Of a stretch of DNA of 64,000 nucleotides, positions 36,487 through 45,450 are shown piece after piece (within the stretch, counting starts at the first letter, position 1; each line of letters begins with the position of its first letter). The notes beneath the pieces are model-generated. The model was not told the DNA's origin and searched no databases. It saw nothing but the letters and a program-made list of their open reading frames with translations. The DNA comes from Paenibacillus anaericanus (GTDB lineage Bacteria; Bacillota; Bacilli; Paenibacillales; Paenibacillaceae), in NCBI RefSeq assembly GCF_003994475.1, contig NZ_RZNY01000002.1, forward strand, positions 236,536 through 300,535, given 5' to 3'. A program made the position numbers and the translations under genes.

Positions 36487-36883
36487 CTAGAACAACCCAG
36501 AGGACAACATAAAAATCGCCATACCGTGAAAGATCGTTGACGCTAACACGCCATGCTTCATTCTTACAAAAGCACAGATCAAACCCTCATATAATGTAAA
36601 ACCAAGCAAAACCTTGCCTAGATCCGCCTCTATCCGCTAAAGAAATGTATTGATAGAGTATCAAGAGTGGCGCGCAAATGATTATTGCACCCATGAGACC
36701 GTAAATATATGTACGAATTCGCTTCATGTTTCCCCAATAGATTAAATCCCTAATCCCAGGATTCCGAAATACAATGATAAAAGTAAGTAACAACGAAACG
36801 ATTCCAAGCAGGATTAATATGATTCGTAGAATATGGGTATAAATCCTGCTATAGTAAAGTATGGATTGGATGCATCTGTTCAA
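36487..36883 (-). pseudogene. Frameshifted remnant resembling a CPBP-type membrane protease
   Basis: One frame reads two membrane segments and ILYQYISLA; then the signal continues in another frame as RIEADLGKVLLGFTLYEGL, IC and AFVRMKHGVLASTIFHGM, ending at a stop at 36489-36487. The second part resembles the end of CPBP/Abi proteases (GxxxxxxxxTGSLxxxIxxH pattern). The N-terminal EExxxR motif is missing and no clear ribosome site is seen. A single frameshift near 36640 explains the break. The CPBP identity is tentative. Confidence 0.4.
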
Positions 36884-36959
36884 TGTGCTGTAGTAAGAAA
36901 TGAAATAAGCCCTTCAGCAAATAAATGTAAATGTAATGAGAACAATTTGAGGTGATTAT

Positions 36960-37493
36960 ATGAGGTTATCAGAACCTTTTGAAACGAAACGAATGAAATT
37001 CCGCTTATTACACATAAACGATATAGAGGCTATCTACAGACAATTTTCTGACCCAGAGATGTGTAATTATTTTAGTGAGCCACCCTGTGATTGGGAAGAA
37101 GCAAAAGGTATCATTGAGCATTATAAATATCCCGATGGAAAAGACAATCTTCGTTACGGTATGTTCGATAAAGAAACCGATGCATTTATAGGAACATGCG
37201 GTTATCACTATTGGGATCAAAAGCTTTCCCAAGTCGAGATTGGTTATGATATATGGAAAGACTATTGGAAACAGGGTTATGTATCAGAAGCATTACCCGA
37301 ACTCATCAATATCTGTTATGAACATCTTGGTGTTGACTGTATTTATATTCTTACACACCCACATAATTATGCATCTATGGCAAGTGTCAGTAAGTTGGGG
37401 TTTAACGTATGTGAGCCTTGCCGGAATACGGATGAAGAACAAGTGTGCATGAAGTTAATGCGAGTAGAATGGTACGATAAGAGTAGTTTCTAG
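36960..37493 (+). CDS. GNAT family N-acetyltransferase (RimJ/RimL-like)
   Basis: A 177-residue single-domain acetyltransferase: FETKRMKFRLLHINDIEAIY at the start, acetyl-CoA loop region IGYDIWKDYWKQGYVSEAL (about 94-112) and HPHNYASMASVSKLGF (about 136-151), which is the helix-strand end of the fold. GAGGTG precedes the ATG. It stands alone. The substrate (amine, antibiotic or protein N-terminus) cannot be assigned. Confidence 0.9.
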   Translation: MRLSEPFETKRMKFRLLHINDIEAIYRQFSDPEMCNYFSEPPCDWEEAKGIIEHYKYPDGKDNLRYGMFDKETDAFIGTCGYHYWDQKLSQVEIGYDIWKDYWKQGYVSEALPELINICYEHLGVDCIYILTHPHNYASMASVSKLGFNVCEPCRNTDEEQVCMKLMRVEWYDKSSF

Positions 37494-37496
37494 TCG

Positions 37497-37798
37497 CTTA
37501 TGGGACTCTTCTATCACATATCTCGTGGTATCCAAATTTATTTCATTTTGAAGCAGTACAATATCAGCAGTATCTAACACTTCATAGATTTCTTTTATAT
37601 TATTTATAGTTAGAATCCATTAGCTCCCCCCTCAGAAAGGATAATATGATTTTCCCCAGAAGCATCTACTGTAATAGATGCTAACCCCGTGCTCCCTTCT
37701 TTATGAAAGATATATTCTGATTGAACACCAATTCCACGAATAGCAGTCAATAACTGTGAGGTAAATGGGTCGTTTCCATCAGCTCCAAGTAGCCACAA
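37497..37798 (-). pseudogene. Ribokinase (PfkB) gene fragment, frameshifted
   Basis: The strand reads WLLGADGNDPFTSQL and then ITVDASGENHIILSEGGANG, then after a one-base shift LTINNIKEIYEVLDTADIVL and NEINLDTTRYVIEESHKR. Both parts align with the same region of ribokinase (from the GNDxxG segment through the ENxIxxxxGAN motif). The N-terminus and the catalytic C-terminal half are gone, so this is a dead fragment of about 100 codons. Confidence 0.75.
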
Positions 37799-37978
37799 CC
37801 AAATCTAGTCCCACAAACATCCATCATCCATGAACTTTTATTTAGTTGTCGAAATCCGAGTTCTCGTTCACATAGAGCTCACTGGGTTGAAAAGGTGACT
37901 TCACATTAATTATGGAGAGGGTAGCCCCCAGAAGACACATCTCGATATAGGGACAAAAACCTGCTATCATAACTAATA

Positions 37979-37997
37979 GGGAGCATCTATGATGCCC
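37979..37997 (+). promoter_or_regulatory. Inverted repeat in the leader of the two-component operon
   Basis: GGGAGCATC-TAT-GATGCCC, an inverted repeat with one bulged base, lies 27-45 bases before the response-regulator ATG, just after a TATCAT that could be a -10. It may be an operator or a leader hairpin. Confidence 0.35.
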
Positions 37998-38023
37998 AAT
38001 TATAGGTAAATAGAGGAGATTAA

Positions 38024-38716
38024 ATGAACATCCCTATACATATTCTCGTTGCTGAGGACGACAATGACATCAGCCGATTGCTGTGCAGCATTATTAAGAA
38101 AAGCGGCTACATTCCCCAACCCGCATACTCGGGAACGGAGGCCCTTCTCTATCTGGAGCAGCGTCCATGGAGTATGTTGCTACTCGATTTGATGTTACCT
38201 GGCATGACGGGTGAAGAACTGCTCCAACAGTTCGACCGACGGGACGATATGCCGGTTATTATCATTTCAGCTAAGGGTGAACCCCATACTAAGGTGTCTG
38301 CCCTGCGCGGGGGCGCAGACGATTTCATTACGAAACCCTTCGATGTCGCGGAAGTATCTGCGCGAATCGATTCCCATCTGCGTTTGTATGCACGGATCGC
38401 TCAACCAGCTTTGCCTACCGTGCAGAGGCATAAGGGACTAGTACTTGATCGAGACGCTATGTCGGTTACAGCAGATGGCGCAGAAATCGCACTAACAGCT
38501 CGAGAGTTTGAGATTGTCTCGTTGCTGTTATCAGCCCCGAAGAAAGTGTTTACGAAATCTAATTTGTACGAAAGTGTCTGGCGAGAGCCATTCTGCGGAG
38601 ACGACAATACAGTCAACGTCCATATGAGCAATTTACGCAGCAAACTAGCTAAGGCCGCTCCGGGAAGTGAATTTATCGAGACGATATGGGGCATGGGTTA
38701 TCGGCTTAAGCCTTAA
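38024..38716 (+). CDS. OmpR/PhoB family response regulator
   Basis: A 230-residue regulator: receiver domain with acidic pair E11-D12, phospho-acceptor D55 (LLLDLMLPG) and TKPFD near residue 105, then a winged-helix DNA-binding domain (LTAREFEIVSLLL, DDNTVNVHMSNLRSKL, IWGMGYRL). GAGGAG precedes the ATG. It heads an operon-like series with an ABC exporter and histidine kinase, the layout of antimicrobial-peptide detoxification modules. Confidence 0.94.
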   Translation: MNIPIHILVAEDDNDISRLLCSIIKKSGYIPQPAYSGTEALLYLEQRPWSMLLLDLMLPGMTGEELLQQFDRRDDMPVIIISAKGEPHTKVSALRGGADDFITKPFDVAEVSARIDSHLRLYARIAQPALPTVQRHKGLVLDRDAMSVTADGAEIALTAREFEIVSLLLSAPKKVFTKSNLYESVWREPFCGDDNTVNVHMSNLRSKLAKAAPGSEFIETIWGMGYRLKP

Positions 38717-38767
38717 GACATTCTTAAGATTTGACTTAAGCTCTTCTTATGTTTTCATTTCTATACT
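38705..38767 (+). promoter_or_regulatory. Response-regulator-type direct repeats and promoter of the ABC exporter genes
   Basis: CTTAAG occurs four times, at 38705, 38712, 38723 and 38735; the last three are spaced 11 and 12 bases, about one helical turn, as in OmpR-family boxes. A good -10 (TATACT, 38762-38767) follows, while the -35 position reads AGCTCT and is poor. This is the usual shape of an activator-dependent promoter, here directly before the ATPase gene. Confidence 0.6.
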
Positions 38768-38799
38768 TGGTCTATCACATAAAGGAGGCCAAGACGACG

Positions 38800-39723
38800 A
38801 TGAACGAATATGTATTAAAAACAAATCAACTATCAAAAAGGTTCAAAGGCCTTACAGCTCTGGACAAAGTCAATTTGTCTATCCGCAAAGGCTCCATTTA
38901 TGGTTTTATTGGGCAAAACGGAGCCGGCAAATCAACATTGATCCGCATTGTGACCGGACTTGCTTTTCCAAGCGAGGGAACGATTGAGCTGTTCGGAGCC
39001 AGTGAAGAGCAGGCGTTGATCCAGGCTCGCAAGCGGGTGGGCTCGATTATCGAGAGCCCCGCATTGTTCACCCATATGACTGCAAGCGAAAATCTAGAAG
39101 TGAACCGGATTCTCCGTGGCATCCCAGGCAAAGATTGCGTTCACAGGATGCTAGAACAGGTCGGACTACAGGGAGCCGGCAAGAAGAAAGTAAAAAATTT
39201 CTCGCTAGGAATGAAGCAGCGGTTAGGTCTTGCAATCGCCTTGCTGGGAGATCCAGAATTCCTGATTCTGGACGAGCCGACCAATGGGTTAGATCCCATG
39301 GGTGTCGTCGAAATGCGCGAACTCCTCAAGCGGCTAAACCGCGAGCTCGGCATTACGATCCTGATCTCAAGTCATATTCTGAGCGAATTGCATTTGATGG
39401 CAAGCCATTATGGCATTATCCATCACGGTCGTTTGCTTGAACAACTCACTGCCGAGGAATTGGACGAGAAATGTCAGCAGTATGTGTATATCAAAGTGGA
39501 TAATCCGAGCATGGCAACAACGGTCATTCAAAATGAGCTGGGTACGGCTGATTTCGAAGTGATGCAGGATGGATCCATCAAATTGTATAGCCGCATTGAG
39601 CAGCCGGGCAAAGTATCATCGGCATTATTCTCCGCGGGATTGGAGATCGAGAAATTTATGCCCATGGGCGAAGACTTGGAGAGTTATTTTACAAAGCGGA
39701 TTGGAGGTAATCTGCATGTATAA
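38800..39723 (+). CDS. ABC transporter ATP-binding protein (BcrA/lantibiotic-immunity type)
   Basis: A 307-residue ATPase with Walker A GQNGAGKST, signature FSLGMKQRLGLA, Walker B FLILDEPTNGLDP and ISSHILSEL. FSLGMKQR-type signatures are found in BcrA and lantibiotic-immunity ATPases. The ATG at 38800 has AAAGGAGG 11 bases upstream. It overlaps the permease start by 8 bases and lies between its own response regulator and kinase, so it probably protects the cell from a peptide antibiotic (inference). Confidence 0.92.
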   Translation: MNEYVLKTNQLSKRFKGLTALDKVNLSIRKGSIYGFIGQNGAGKSTLIRIVTGLAFPSEGTIELFGASEEQALIQARKRVGSIIESPALFTHMTASENLEVNRILRGIPGKDCVHRMLEQVGLQGAGKKKVKNFSLGMKQRLGLAIALLGDPEFLILDEPTNGLDPMGVVEMRELLKRLNRELGITILISSHILSELHLMASHYGIIHHGRLLEQLTAEELDEKCQQYVYIKVDNPSMATTVIQNELGTADFEVMQDGSIKLYSRIEQPGKVSSALFSAGLEIEKFMPMGEDLESYFTKRIGGNLHV

Positions 39724-40477
39724 TCTGCTCAGAGTTGAGTTTTTCAAGCTCCGTAAGAACAGATCGTTTTGGTCGTTGCTGTTCGCTCTTTCAGTCCTCT
39801 CTCTTGCGTACCCCCTATTGTATTATTTTGATCATCGGTCCAGCGGAGTGCCTCAGATCACGGGAGCTGAATTTCTGACTACATTTATTTCAAGTAATAG
39901 CTACATTATTAAATTCGGAGTTGCAATACTGGCCGGAATCTTCATCTCCAACGAATATTCCACAGGGGTAATGAAGACGATCGCATCTTCGGGTAACACT
40001 AGAGGGCGACTGTTCACGGCAAAATTGATCGTTTTCTCAGTCGGATCCATGGCGATTTCTCTCGTCTTTCCGATAGTCAGCACGGTCGAAGTCACACTTC
40101 TTTCGGGCTTTGGTCAACTACCAGTGGAAAGTACAGTACTTTTCATACCCCGAGCCTTCGGCCTGACCTTACTGTACACAGCAGGCTACGCAGCTATTGG
40201 GGCTCTGTTCACTGTAATACTTGTCGACAGTGGAAAAACGATTGGCTTCTCCATGATTTTCTTTCTTATGATCGATACAATTATGGCTAGCCTAAGTTCG
40301 AAGGTCGCATTCTTTGCTACATTATACGACTTTTCTATCTTCAAACTGGTGGGCAATATCGGCAAGCCCCTGATCGACAGTGGAGATGTGCCAGCCCTCC
40401 TGCTCGTACCGTTGTTGACGTTTGTCATTGCCGGGACGCTCGGGATGCTCGTGTTCCGTAGAAAGGAAATTAAATAA
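39716..40477 (+). CDS. ABC-2 type permease of the two-component-linked exporter
   Basis: A 253-residue protein, about six membrane segments, beginning MYNLLRVEFFKLRKNRSFW, typical of BcrB/LanE-like permeases (short basic N-terminus with FxKLxK). The ATG has GGAGG eight bases before it, within the ATPase gene. It forms the membrane part of the exporter. Confidence 0.9.
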   Translation: MYNLLRVEFFKLRKNRSFWSLLFALSVLSLAYPLLYYFDHRSSGVPQITGAEFLTTFISSNSYIIKFGVAILAGIFISNEYSTGVMKTIASSGNTRGRLFTAKLIVFSVGSMAISLVFPIVSTVEVTLLSGFGQLPVESTVLFIPRAFGLTLLYTAGYAAIGALFTVILVDSGKTIGFSMIFFLMIDTIMASLSSKVAFFATLYDFSIFKLVGNIGKPLIDSGDVPALLLVPLLTFVIAGTLGMLVFRRKEIK

Positions 40478-40495
40478 CATAGGAGGTGTGGGAGA

Positions 40496-41410
40496 GTGTT
40501 TCTTATCCTGACAATCATATTGTTTGCGGCAGTTGCTCTCCTGCTTGTCCGTTTGTTAATGCTAAGGCGGGAGTTAGGGCGGATGACGGAGCAATTGTAC
40601 TGCTACAACGAGCGTGCAACTGGTAAAAAAATTGACGTAGCACTATTCGACCAGAAGCTCGAAGCGCTTGCGGGGCAAATCAATCGTCAATCCAATTTAT
40701 TGGTCCAATCGGAAGTCCATCGAATACGAGTTGAACAAGAATTTCGTCAGGCAGTTGCGAATATATCTCATGATATACGTACACCACTCACCTCCATCTT
40801 CGGATATATTCAACTATTGGAGGCTGAGTCAATTACACCTGAGGAGAAGCTCGAATACGTTGCTATTGTTAAAAATCGGACGAGGCGGCTTCAGGCACTA
40901 CTGAACGATTTTTTCGAGCTTTCCGTGATCGAATCACTAGATTATCCCCTTCAAACAGAGAAGCTCGGGATGACTGTCCTACTCTCAGAAATTCTGGTCG
41001 GATTTTACGATTCGTTCAACGAACGCAACATTACACCTGATATACGACTACCTGAGGAAAATGTGTCCGTATACGCCGATGAATCGGCTGTGCGGAGAGT
41101 TGTCGAGAATTTGCTGGTCAATACGGTCAAGCATACGACTGGGCATGTAGAAATTAGTTTCAAAAGGCAGCAGGAGACGGCTGACTTGACGATTGTAAAC
41201 GATGCGAAGGAACTAGCTGGAAGCGATGTCAACCTCATATTTGACCGATTCTATACCGCAGACCGTACCCGATCTTCTCAAGCATCGGGGCTTGGGCTCT
41301 CTATCGCCAAAAGTCTGATGAATAAGATGGATGGGACGCTGACAGCCGAACTGGACGGTGAGAAACTATTGATGACCTGCCGTTGGAAACTAGGAGATTT
41401 AATGTGTTAA
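40496..41410 (+). CDS. Sensor histidine kinase
   Basis: A 304-residue kinase with one N-terminal membrane segment (about 2-22) and almost no extracellular part. The phospho-acceptor His92 lies in ISHDIRTPLTSIFGY, followed by the N box (VVENLLVNTVKHT), and a G2 box ASGLGLSIAKSL. GTG start with AGGAGG 10 bases upstream. Such intramembrane-sensing kinases usually depend on their partner ABC exporter to detect antimicrobial peptides; its partner regulator is the gene at 38024. Confidence 0.92.
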   Translation: MFLILTIILFAAVALLLVRLLMLRRELGRMTEQLYCYNERATGKKIDVALFDQKLEALAGQINRQSNLLVQSEVHRIRVEQEFRQAVANISHDIRTPLTSIFGYIQLLEAESITPEEKLEYVAIVKNRTRRLQALLNDFFELSVIESLDYPLQTEKLGMTVLLSEILVGFYDSFNERNITPDIRLPEENVSVYADESAVRRVVENLLVNTVKHTTGHVEISFKRQQETADLTIVNDAKELAGSDVNLIFDRFYTADRTRSSQASGLGLSIAKSLMNKMDGTLTAELDGEKLLMTCRWKLGDLMC

Positions 41411-41581
41411 TGGTGAATGGATATGTTTATGATGAGAAGCAAAACTATTACTGCAAATCTCTAAATTAGTTTCACCAAAATTTGAACCATAGCTATCAGA
41501 GGCAATGTGTCCCGCGGGCTCTTCGCGGGCCCTGTCGAAAACGGATTTGCTTCCACAATCCCATTTCTGATAAGTCGCAAA

Positions 41582-41614
41582 AAGCGGAGTGTGGTTTGTG
41601 TCCACACTCCGCTT
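41582..41614 (-). terminator. Strong Rho-independent terminator of the lipoprotein operon
   Basis: A 13-bp perfect stem (AAGCGGAGTGTGG/CCACACTCCGCTT) with a 7-base loop followed by TTTTT on the minus strand, 25 bases beyond the lipoprotein stop; it may also stop plus-strand reading from the kinase gene. The region 41411-41581 holds a small CCCGCG/CGCGGG hairpin near 41511 and nothing else I can support. Confidence 0.9.
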
Positions 41615-41638
41615 CATACTCAAGAGTTCAATTCGGAT

Positions 41639-42250
41639 TCATATTTTTTCAAGCTTTTCAAAAACACCATCAACCCAAGTTTGGTCATCCCATAATTTTG
41701 GATTATCAAGTTTTCTAACCGCAGGGTGACCTGTTGCAATAGTATCCACACCATCTTTGTTTCCAAAGTACAAATCAACAATTTTGAATGACTTGTTGTC
41801 AGATTGTACTAACAGTTTACAACTCATTCCAGACCCTTGGTTTGAAAAAGTTAAACTTAAATAGTAAAGATCTTCATCAAGTTTCTTGTACTCTGCTTCC
41901 TTAAACTCATTTTCTAAACCGAAATTCACACCGATTCCACCTACCAATTCTTGCTTTTGTTCTAATTCCAACATTTTATTAGTAAATTTAAGGAGATTTT
42001 CATTTGAAATGTAGTTTTCAAAGGATACTGTTTCTTGTTCTGCAACCGCTCCGGTATACAGGTTTACGAAAGCTTTTCCAAAGTTCACAATGGAATCGTG
42101 ATCATCATCACTAATTTGATCTTCCTTACTTGAAATAGATTCTATCGGATTGTCATTCAAGTTTGCATTGTCTGAACTATTTTCCTTTTTCGAACAACTC
42201 ATAAGGGCAAGAAATACCAAAACTACTATACCTAACGTTAATTTCCTCAT
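41639..42250 (-). CDS. Putative lipoprotein of unknown function
   Basis: A 203-residue exported protein; signal sequence with KLTLGIVVLVFLALMSC, lipobox Cys near residue 19, then a Ser/Asn-rich linker. The body has no motif that I recognise (contains NLYTGAVAEQETVSFENYIS). It is preceded by AGGAGG and lies last in the series ATPase, permease, hydrolase, DUF4177 protein, lipoprotein. Confidence 0.8.
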   Translation of the reverse strand: MRKLTLGIVVLVFLALMSCSKKENSSDNANLNDNPIESISSKEDQISDDDHDSIVNFGKAFVNLYTGAVAEQETVSFENYISNENLLKFTNKMLELEQKQELVGGIGVNFGLENEFKEAEYKKLDEDLYYLSLTFSNQGSGMSCKLLVQSDNKSFKIVDLYFGNKDGVDTIATGHPAVRKLDNPKLWDDQTWVDGVFEKLEKI

Positions 42251-42281
42251 AGTACCTCCTTATAATAAATTTGCTGGGGCG

Positions 42282-42476
42282 CTATTTTTTTCGTTTAAAC
42301 ACGACAATGATATCTTTTGATGCCCCTTGTGCTTGGCTAGTATCAAAACACGAAATAAGTTCCCATCCTTCTTGTCCATGTAGATTTAATCTATCTTCAA
42401 ATTCATTTTGATCTACTTTCCCTCCCCAAAAGCCTCCAGTCGCAAACTTTATCGTTTTATATTCCCATTGTTCCAT
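42282..42476 (-). CDS. DUF4177 small protein
   Basis: A 64-residue protein with WEYKTIKF at the N-terminus and LNLHGQEGWELISCF in the middle, the two signature segments of DUF4177, ending in VVFKRKK. The role of this family is not known. It lies 20 bases after the hydrolase stop and 31 bases before the lipoprotein gene, so it is likely co-transcribed. Confidence 0.85.
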   Translation of the reverse strand: MEQWEYKTIKFATGGFWGGKVDQNEFEDRLNLHGQEGWELISCFDTSQAQGASKDIIVVFKRKK

Positions 42477-42496
42477 TGTATTTCATCCTCTCTGGG

Positions 42497-43441
42497 TTAA
42501 AGCTTACAGATCTCAGACAAGACATCAGCGAATCCTTTGGGTTGGTCAAGCATCATAAAGTGGCCTGCATCTTGAATGATAAACAGTTTTTTTTCGGATG
42601 CATGAATCGTATCAAAGTAACGCCGGGCTATTGTATGTGGAGCTTGGAAATCGCTCTCTCCAAGAACATAAAATACAGGCACCTGATAATCCCGGCTTAC
42701 CTCATACAAGCTGCTGGAAAACAAAAAATCCCATATTTTCTTATTGTTATTCATACCTTTCAGTAAACTCGAAATGTCTGATAACCGAAAAACAGGACTT
42801 TTAAGTAACGTCTTCAGAATCGGGCCGAATTTCATTCCGATTTTGTATTTCCCTTGCAGCATTCTGACCATTTGAATTTTTTTAATCATTGGCTTTTCGT
42901 AATTGTTCTCTGGATAGGTACCTAATTTTTCAAGACGCGTCAGGTCTTTTTTATTTCCTGCGTTCATAATCAATTCTTTTAATTTCTCATAACCAATCTT
43001 TTCATTCTCTACAATATCTATCAATTGGCCGGCACCTATGTAATACAGTACATCTTGGGGATGTCTTGTCACAAACAATGTCCCCAGAACGCTTCCCCAG
43101 GAATGACCTAAAATCGCGATTTTTTGTCTGTTGTATTTCTTTTTGAGGTATAGAACGATCTTGTGCAAGTCCGCCAGCAACTCATCGACAGTGGGGTAGT
43201 CTGTATCGCCTTTCACTCTAGATAAGGTCTTTCCTGCGCCGCGCTGATCCCAATGAACAACGCTATAGAGCGACGATAAATCTTCTTGGAAAGCGTAAGC
43301 GAAGGTTGACTCCGCCATCCCTGGACCCCCATGCAAAAACAAAAGGACTGGAAGCTCTGGATCAACGCTATAATGCAATAAATATTGCTCTATCCCGTTG
43401 ATTTCGATATATTCTGAAACATATCCGGTTTGTTTTTTCAA
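42497..43441 (-). CDS. Alpha/beta hydrolase (proline iminopeptidase-like)
   Basis: A 314-residue alpha/beta hydrolase: oxyanion motif LHGGPGMAES near residues 36-45, WDQRGAGKTL near 60-69, nucleophile elbow GHSWGS near 107-112, acid residue in LGESDFQAP and His in DAGHFMMLD. HGGPG plus WDQRG is characteristic of the proline iminopeptidase branch, which also contains esterases. It sits between an ABC exporter and two small proteins; it might modify or degrade the exported or sensed compound. Confidence 0.9.
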   Translation of the reverse strand: MKKQTGYVSEYIEINGIEQYLLHYSVDPELPVLLFLHGGPGMAESTFAYAFQEDLSSLYSVVHWDQRGAGKTLSRVKGDTDYPTVDELLADLHKIVLYLKKKYNRQKIAILGHSWGSVLGTLFVTRHPQDVLYYIGAGQLIDIVENEKIGYEKLKELIMNAGNKKDLTRLEKLGTYPENNYEKPMIKKIQMVRMLQGKYKIGMKFGPILKTLLKSPVFRLSDISSLLKGMNNNKKIWDFLFSSSLYEVSRDYQVPVFYVLGESDFQAPHTIARRYFDTIHASEKKLFIIQDAGHFMMLDQPKGFADVLSEICKL

Positions 43442-43451
43442 AGCGGGTACC

Positions 43452-44306
43452 TCATTTCTTTTTGCGTGTCATATTCAAAACTGCCAGTCCAAAACAGACC
43501 ACCGATGTCACGATTAGGACTAGAATACTCATCCAAGTCGTTACCTCATAATCGCCAAAGTAATAGGTAACACCCATCATTTTCTCAAATTCGATCAAAG
43601 ACTCAGCGGGCGCTCCAGCAAAAGCTTCAGAAAGGGGTACATCCATAATGACCTGTCTGAAAATCGCTACAGCATGTGATACAGGGAAGATTTTGATCAC
43701 GAACTGTACGGCATCCGGTAAAGCTCCGACGGGGAGGTATATCCCTGTCATAAACCCGATTAGTGTACCGATTACGGTACTTGCTGTAGCAAATGCATTA
43801 TTGCTTTTAAAGAAGGAAACTACAAAAAAGACGATGGCTGTATTTACAAGGGTACAAACTAAAATGAGCCCGAAAACCTTACCAAATGCCACTGCAGACA
43901 GCAATTTCCCACCGCTTGCCACGATATAAATTTCTACTAATATGAGAGCTACAACACTCATGATGCAACCGATAAGAAATGCACTAATTACATATCCACC
44001 AGCAATGCTGCTTCTTTTTACAGGTGAGGAATTGAAATCCTTGATAATATTCTTCTCCCGATCACTGACCAACGTGCCAAAGGCACCCATGGTTGTCGTT
44101 ACGGATGTCACTGCCAAAAGCCCCGCCATAATCCAACTGTCCATAAGAAAGCGAATATTAGCTACTTCACTATATTCACTCGCCCATACATCGCCCAAAA
44201 ATAAGGCATATAGTCCAATAATAATGATCACAGCAAGAAGTGAGAAGAAAACGGCACTTTTATCTCTGAAAAAGAGGAGAAGGTTTCGTTTAGCAAATCC
44301 AATCAT
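43452..44306 (-). CDS. ABC-2 type transporter permease
   Basis: A 284-residue membrane protein with six membrane segments and the conserved ABC-2 motif (IFPVSHAVAIFRQVIMD, GIYLPVGALPDAV). The ATG overlaps the ATPase stop (ATGA), so it is translationally coupled. Drug or peptide export is likely. Confidence 0.92.
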   Translation of the reverse strand: MIGFAKRNLLLFFRDKSAVFFSLLAVIIIIGLYALFLGDVWASEYSEVANIRFLMDSWIMAGLLAVTSVTTTMGAFGTLVSDREKNIIKDFNSSPVKRSSIAGGYVISAFLIGCIMSVVALILVEIYIVASGGKLLSAVAFGKVFGLILVCTLVNTAIVFFVVSFFKSNNAFATASTVIGTLIGFMTGIYLPVGALPDAVQFVIKIFPVSHAVAIFRQVIMDVPLSEAFAGAPAESLIEFEKMMGVTYYFGDYEVTTWMSILVLIVTSVVCFGLAVLNMTRKKK

Positions 44307-45217
44307 TGTCTAAGCTCCTTTCCTGTTATACCGATAAAAGCATCATCCATCGTTCCATTTAAAACTTCAAATCCTGTTATGTATGGTTTGCATTGTTCAA
44401 GAATCGGAAAAGCATCCAATGTGGATGGAATATTGATTGTTATTTTATCGACTTTTTGGGAAAATTCGATTTGTGCTTCTGTCAGGAACGCAGTTAAAGT
44501 CTCGATATCTCCAGTAAATAAGTTTAATTGATCGCTGGCATACCTGTTCTTTAATTCGGTTGGTGTTCCTTTTGCCGCAATACTGCCATTGTCGATCACG
44601 ACTACATAATCCGCATCCGCCGCTTCCTCCATATAATGAGTGGTTAGAAATACCGTCATGTTATTTTCTTTTTGCAGTTTTTTAATGATCTCCCACACAT
44701 TTTTTCTTGTTTGAGGATCCAGCCCAGTTGTGGGTTCATCTAATATTAGAATCGTTGGAGTATGTACAAGTGCGCGCGCAATATCGGCCCGTCTTCTCTG
44801 ACCGCCTGACAATTTTCCATAGGGACGATTCATGAACTCTGTTACTCCCGCTGCCTCAGCAGCTTTTTGCACGGATTCAGCTAGCTTCGTGCCTTTCGTC
44901 CCATAAAAGCCACCCCTGATTTTCATGTTTTCTTCCACTGTCAGTAAAGAATCTAGTAATCCGTCTTGAAATACAGCGCCGATGACGGAGCGTATCTTAG
45001 CATCGTCTTTACCCAAATGGTATCCATCTATGGTAATCGTTCCAGAGTCTGGATTTAGAAACGTACAAATGATATCAATCGTTGTGGACTTCCCTGCTCC
45101 GTTTGGACCTAAAAATGCGAACATTTTCCCTTTCTCAACGTAAAAACTGATATCCTTGACTGCCTGCAGCTTGCCATATGATTTGCTTAAGCCCGTCACT
45201 TCAATAATTGGCTCCAT
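44303..45217 (-). CDS. ABC transporter ATP-binding protein
   Basis: A 304-residue ATPase: Walker A GPNGAGKST, signature LSGGQRRRADIARAL, Walker B LILDEPTTGLDP, LTTHYMEEAAD and a C-terminal DrrA-like extension ending near FEVLNGTMDDAFIGIT. The ATG at 45217 with GGGGTG 9 bases upstream is preferred over an ATG 33 bases earlier. It is the first gene of the five-gene operon reading down to 41639. Confidence 0.92.
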   Translation of the reverse strand: MEPIIEVTGLSKSYGKLQAVKDISFYVEKGKMFAFLGPNGAGKSTTIDIICTFLNPDSGTITIDGYHLGKDDAKIRSVIGAVFQDGLLDSLLTVEENMKIRGGFYGTKGTKLAESVQKAAEAAGVTEFMNRPYGKLSGGQRRRADIARALVHTPTILILDEPTTGLDPQTRKNVWEIIKKLQKENNMTVFLTTHYMEEAADADYVVVIDNGSIAAKGTPTELKNRYASDQLNLFTGDIETLTAFLTEAQIEFSQKVDKITINIPSTLDAFPILEQCKPYITGFEVLNGTMDDAFIGITGKELRQ

Positions 45218-45331
45218 ACCTAATTCACCCCATATCCAAATAAATAACAATCTTTACAAAAACATTACTATAAAATGATCCCAAAAGTATAGATAACTTC
45301 TCACATATGAGTCATCGCAGCTAAAAAAATA

Positions 45332-45364
45332 TCCACCCCCCATCTTCTAAAAGATAGAGAGTGG
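45332..45364 (-). terminator. Rho-independent terminator of the second selO gene
   Basis: TCCAC/GTGGA outer pairs and an ATCTT/AAGAT inner stem, followed by TATTTTTTT on the minus strand, 87 bases past the stop of the second selO gene. Confidence 0.72.
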
Positions 45365-45450
45365 AAATAAGACTCCAGTAAATGAAACTCATAATTTCTT
45401 CATAATTACATTATAAAAATCGAACGTCCACTTTGTTGCCTGTGCTACTC

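Noticed and set aside
36587-36883. A 98-residue independent membrane protein on the minus strand
   Set aside because: It lacks a ribosome site and the coding signal continues past its stop in another frame, so it is better read as part of a frameshifted remnant.
41411-41638. A short minus-strand frame between the histidine kinase and the lipoprotein genes
   Set aside because: It runs through the strong terminator and lacks a ribosome site and any family similarity.
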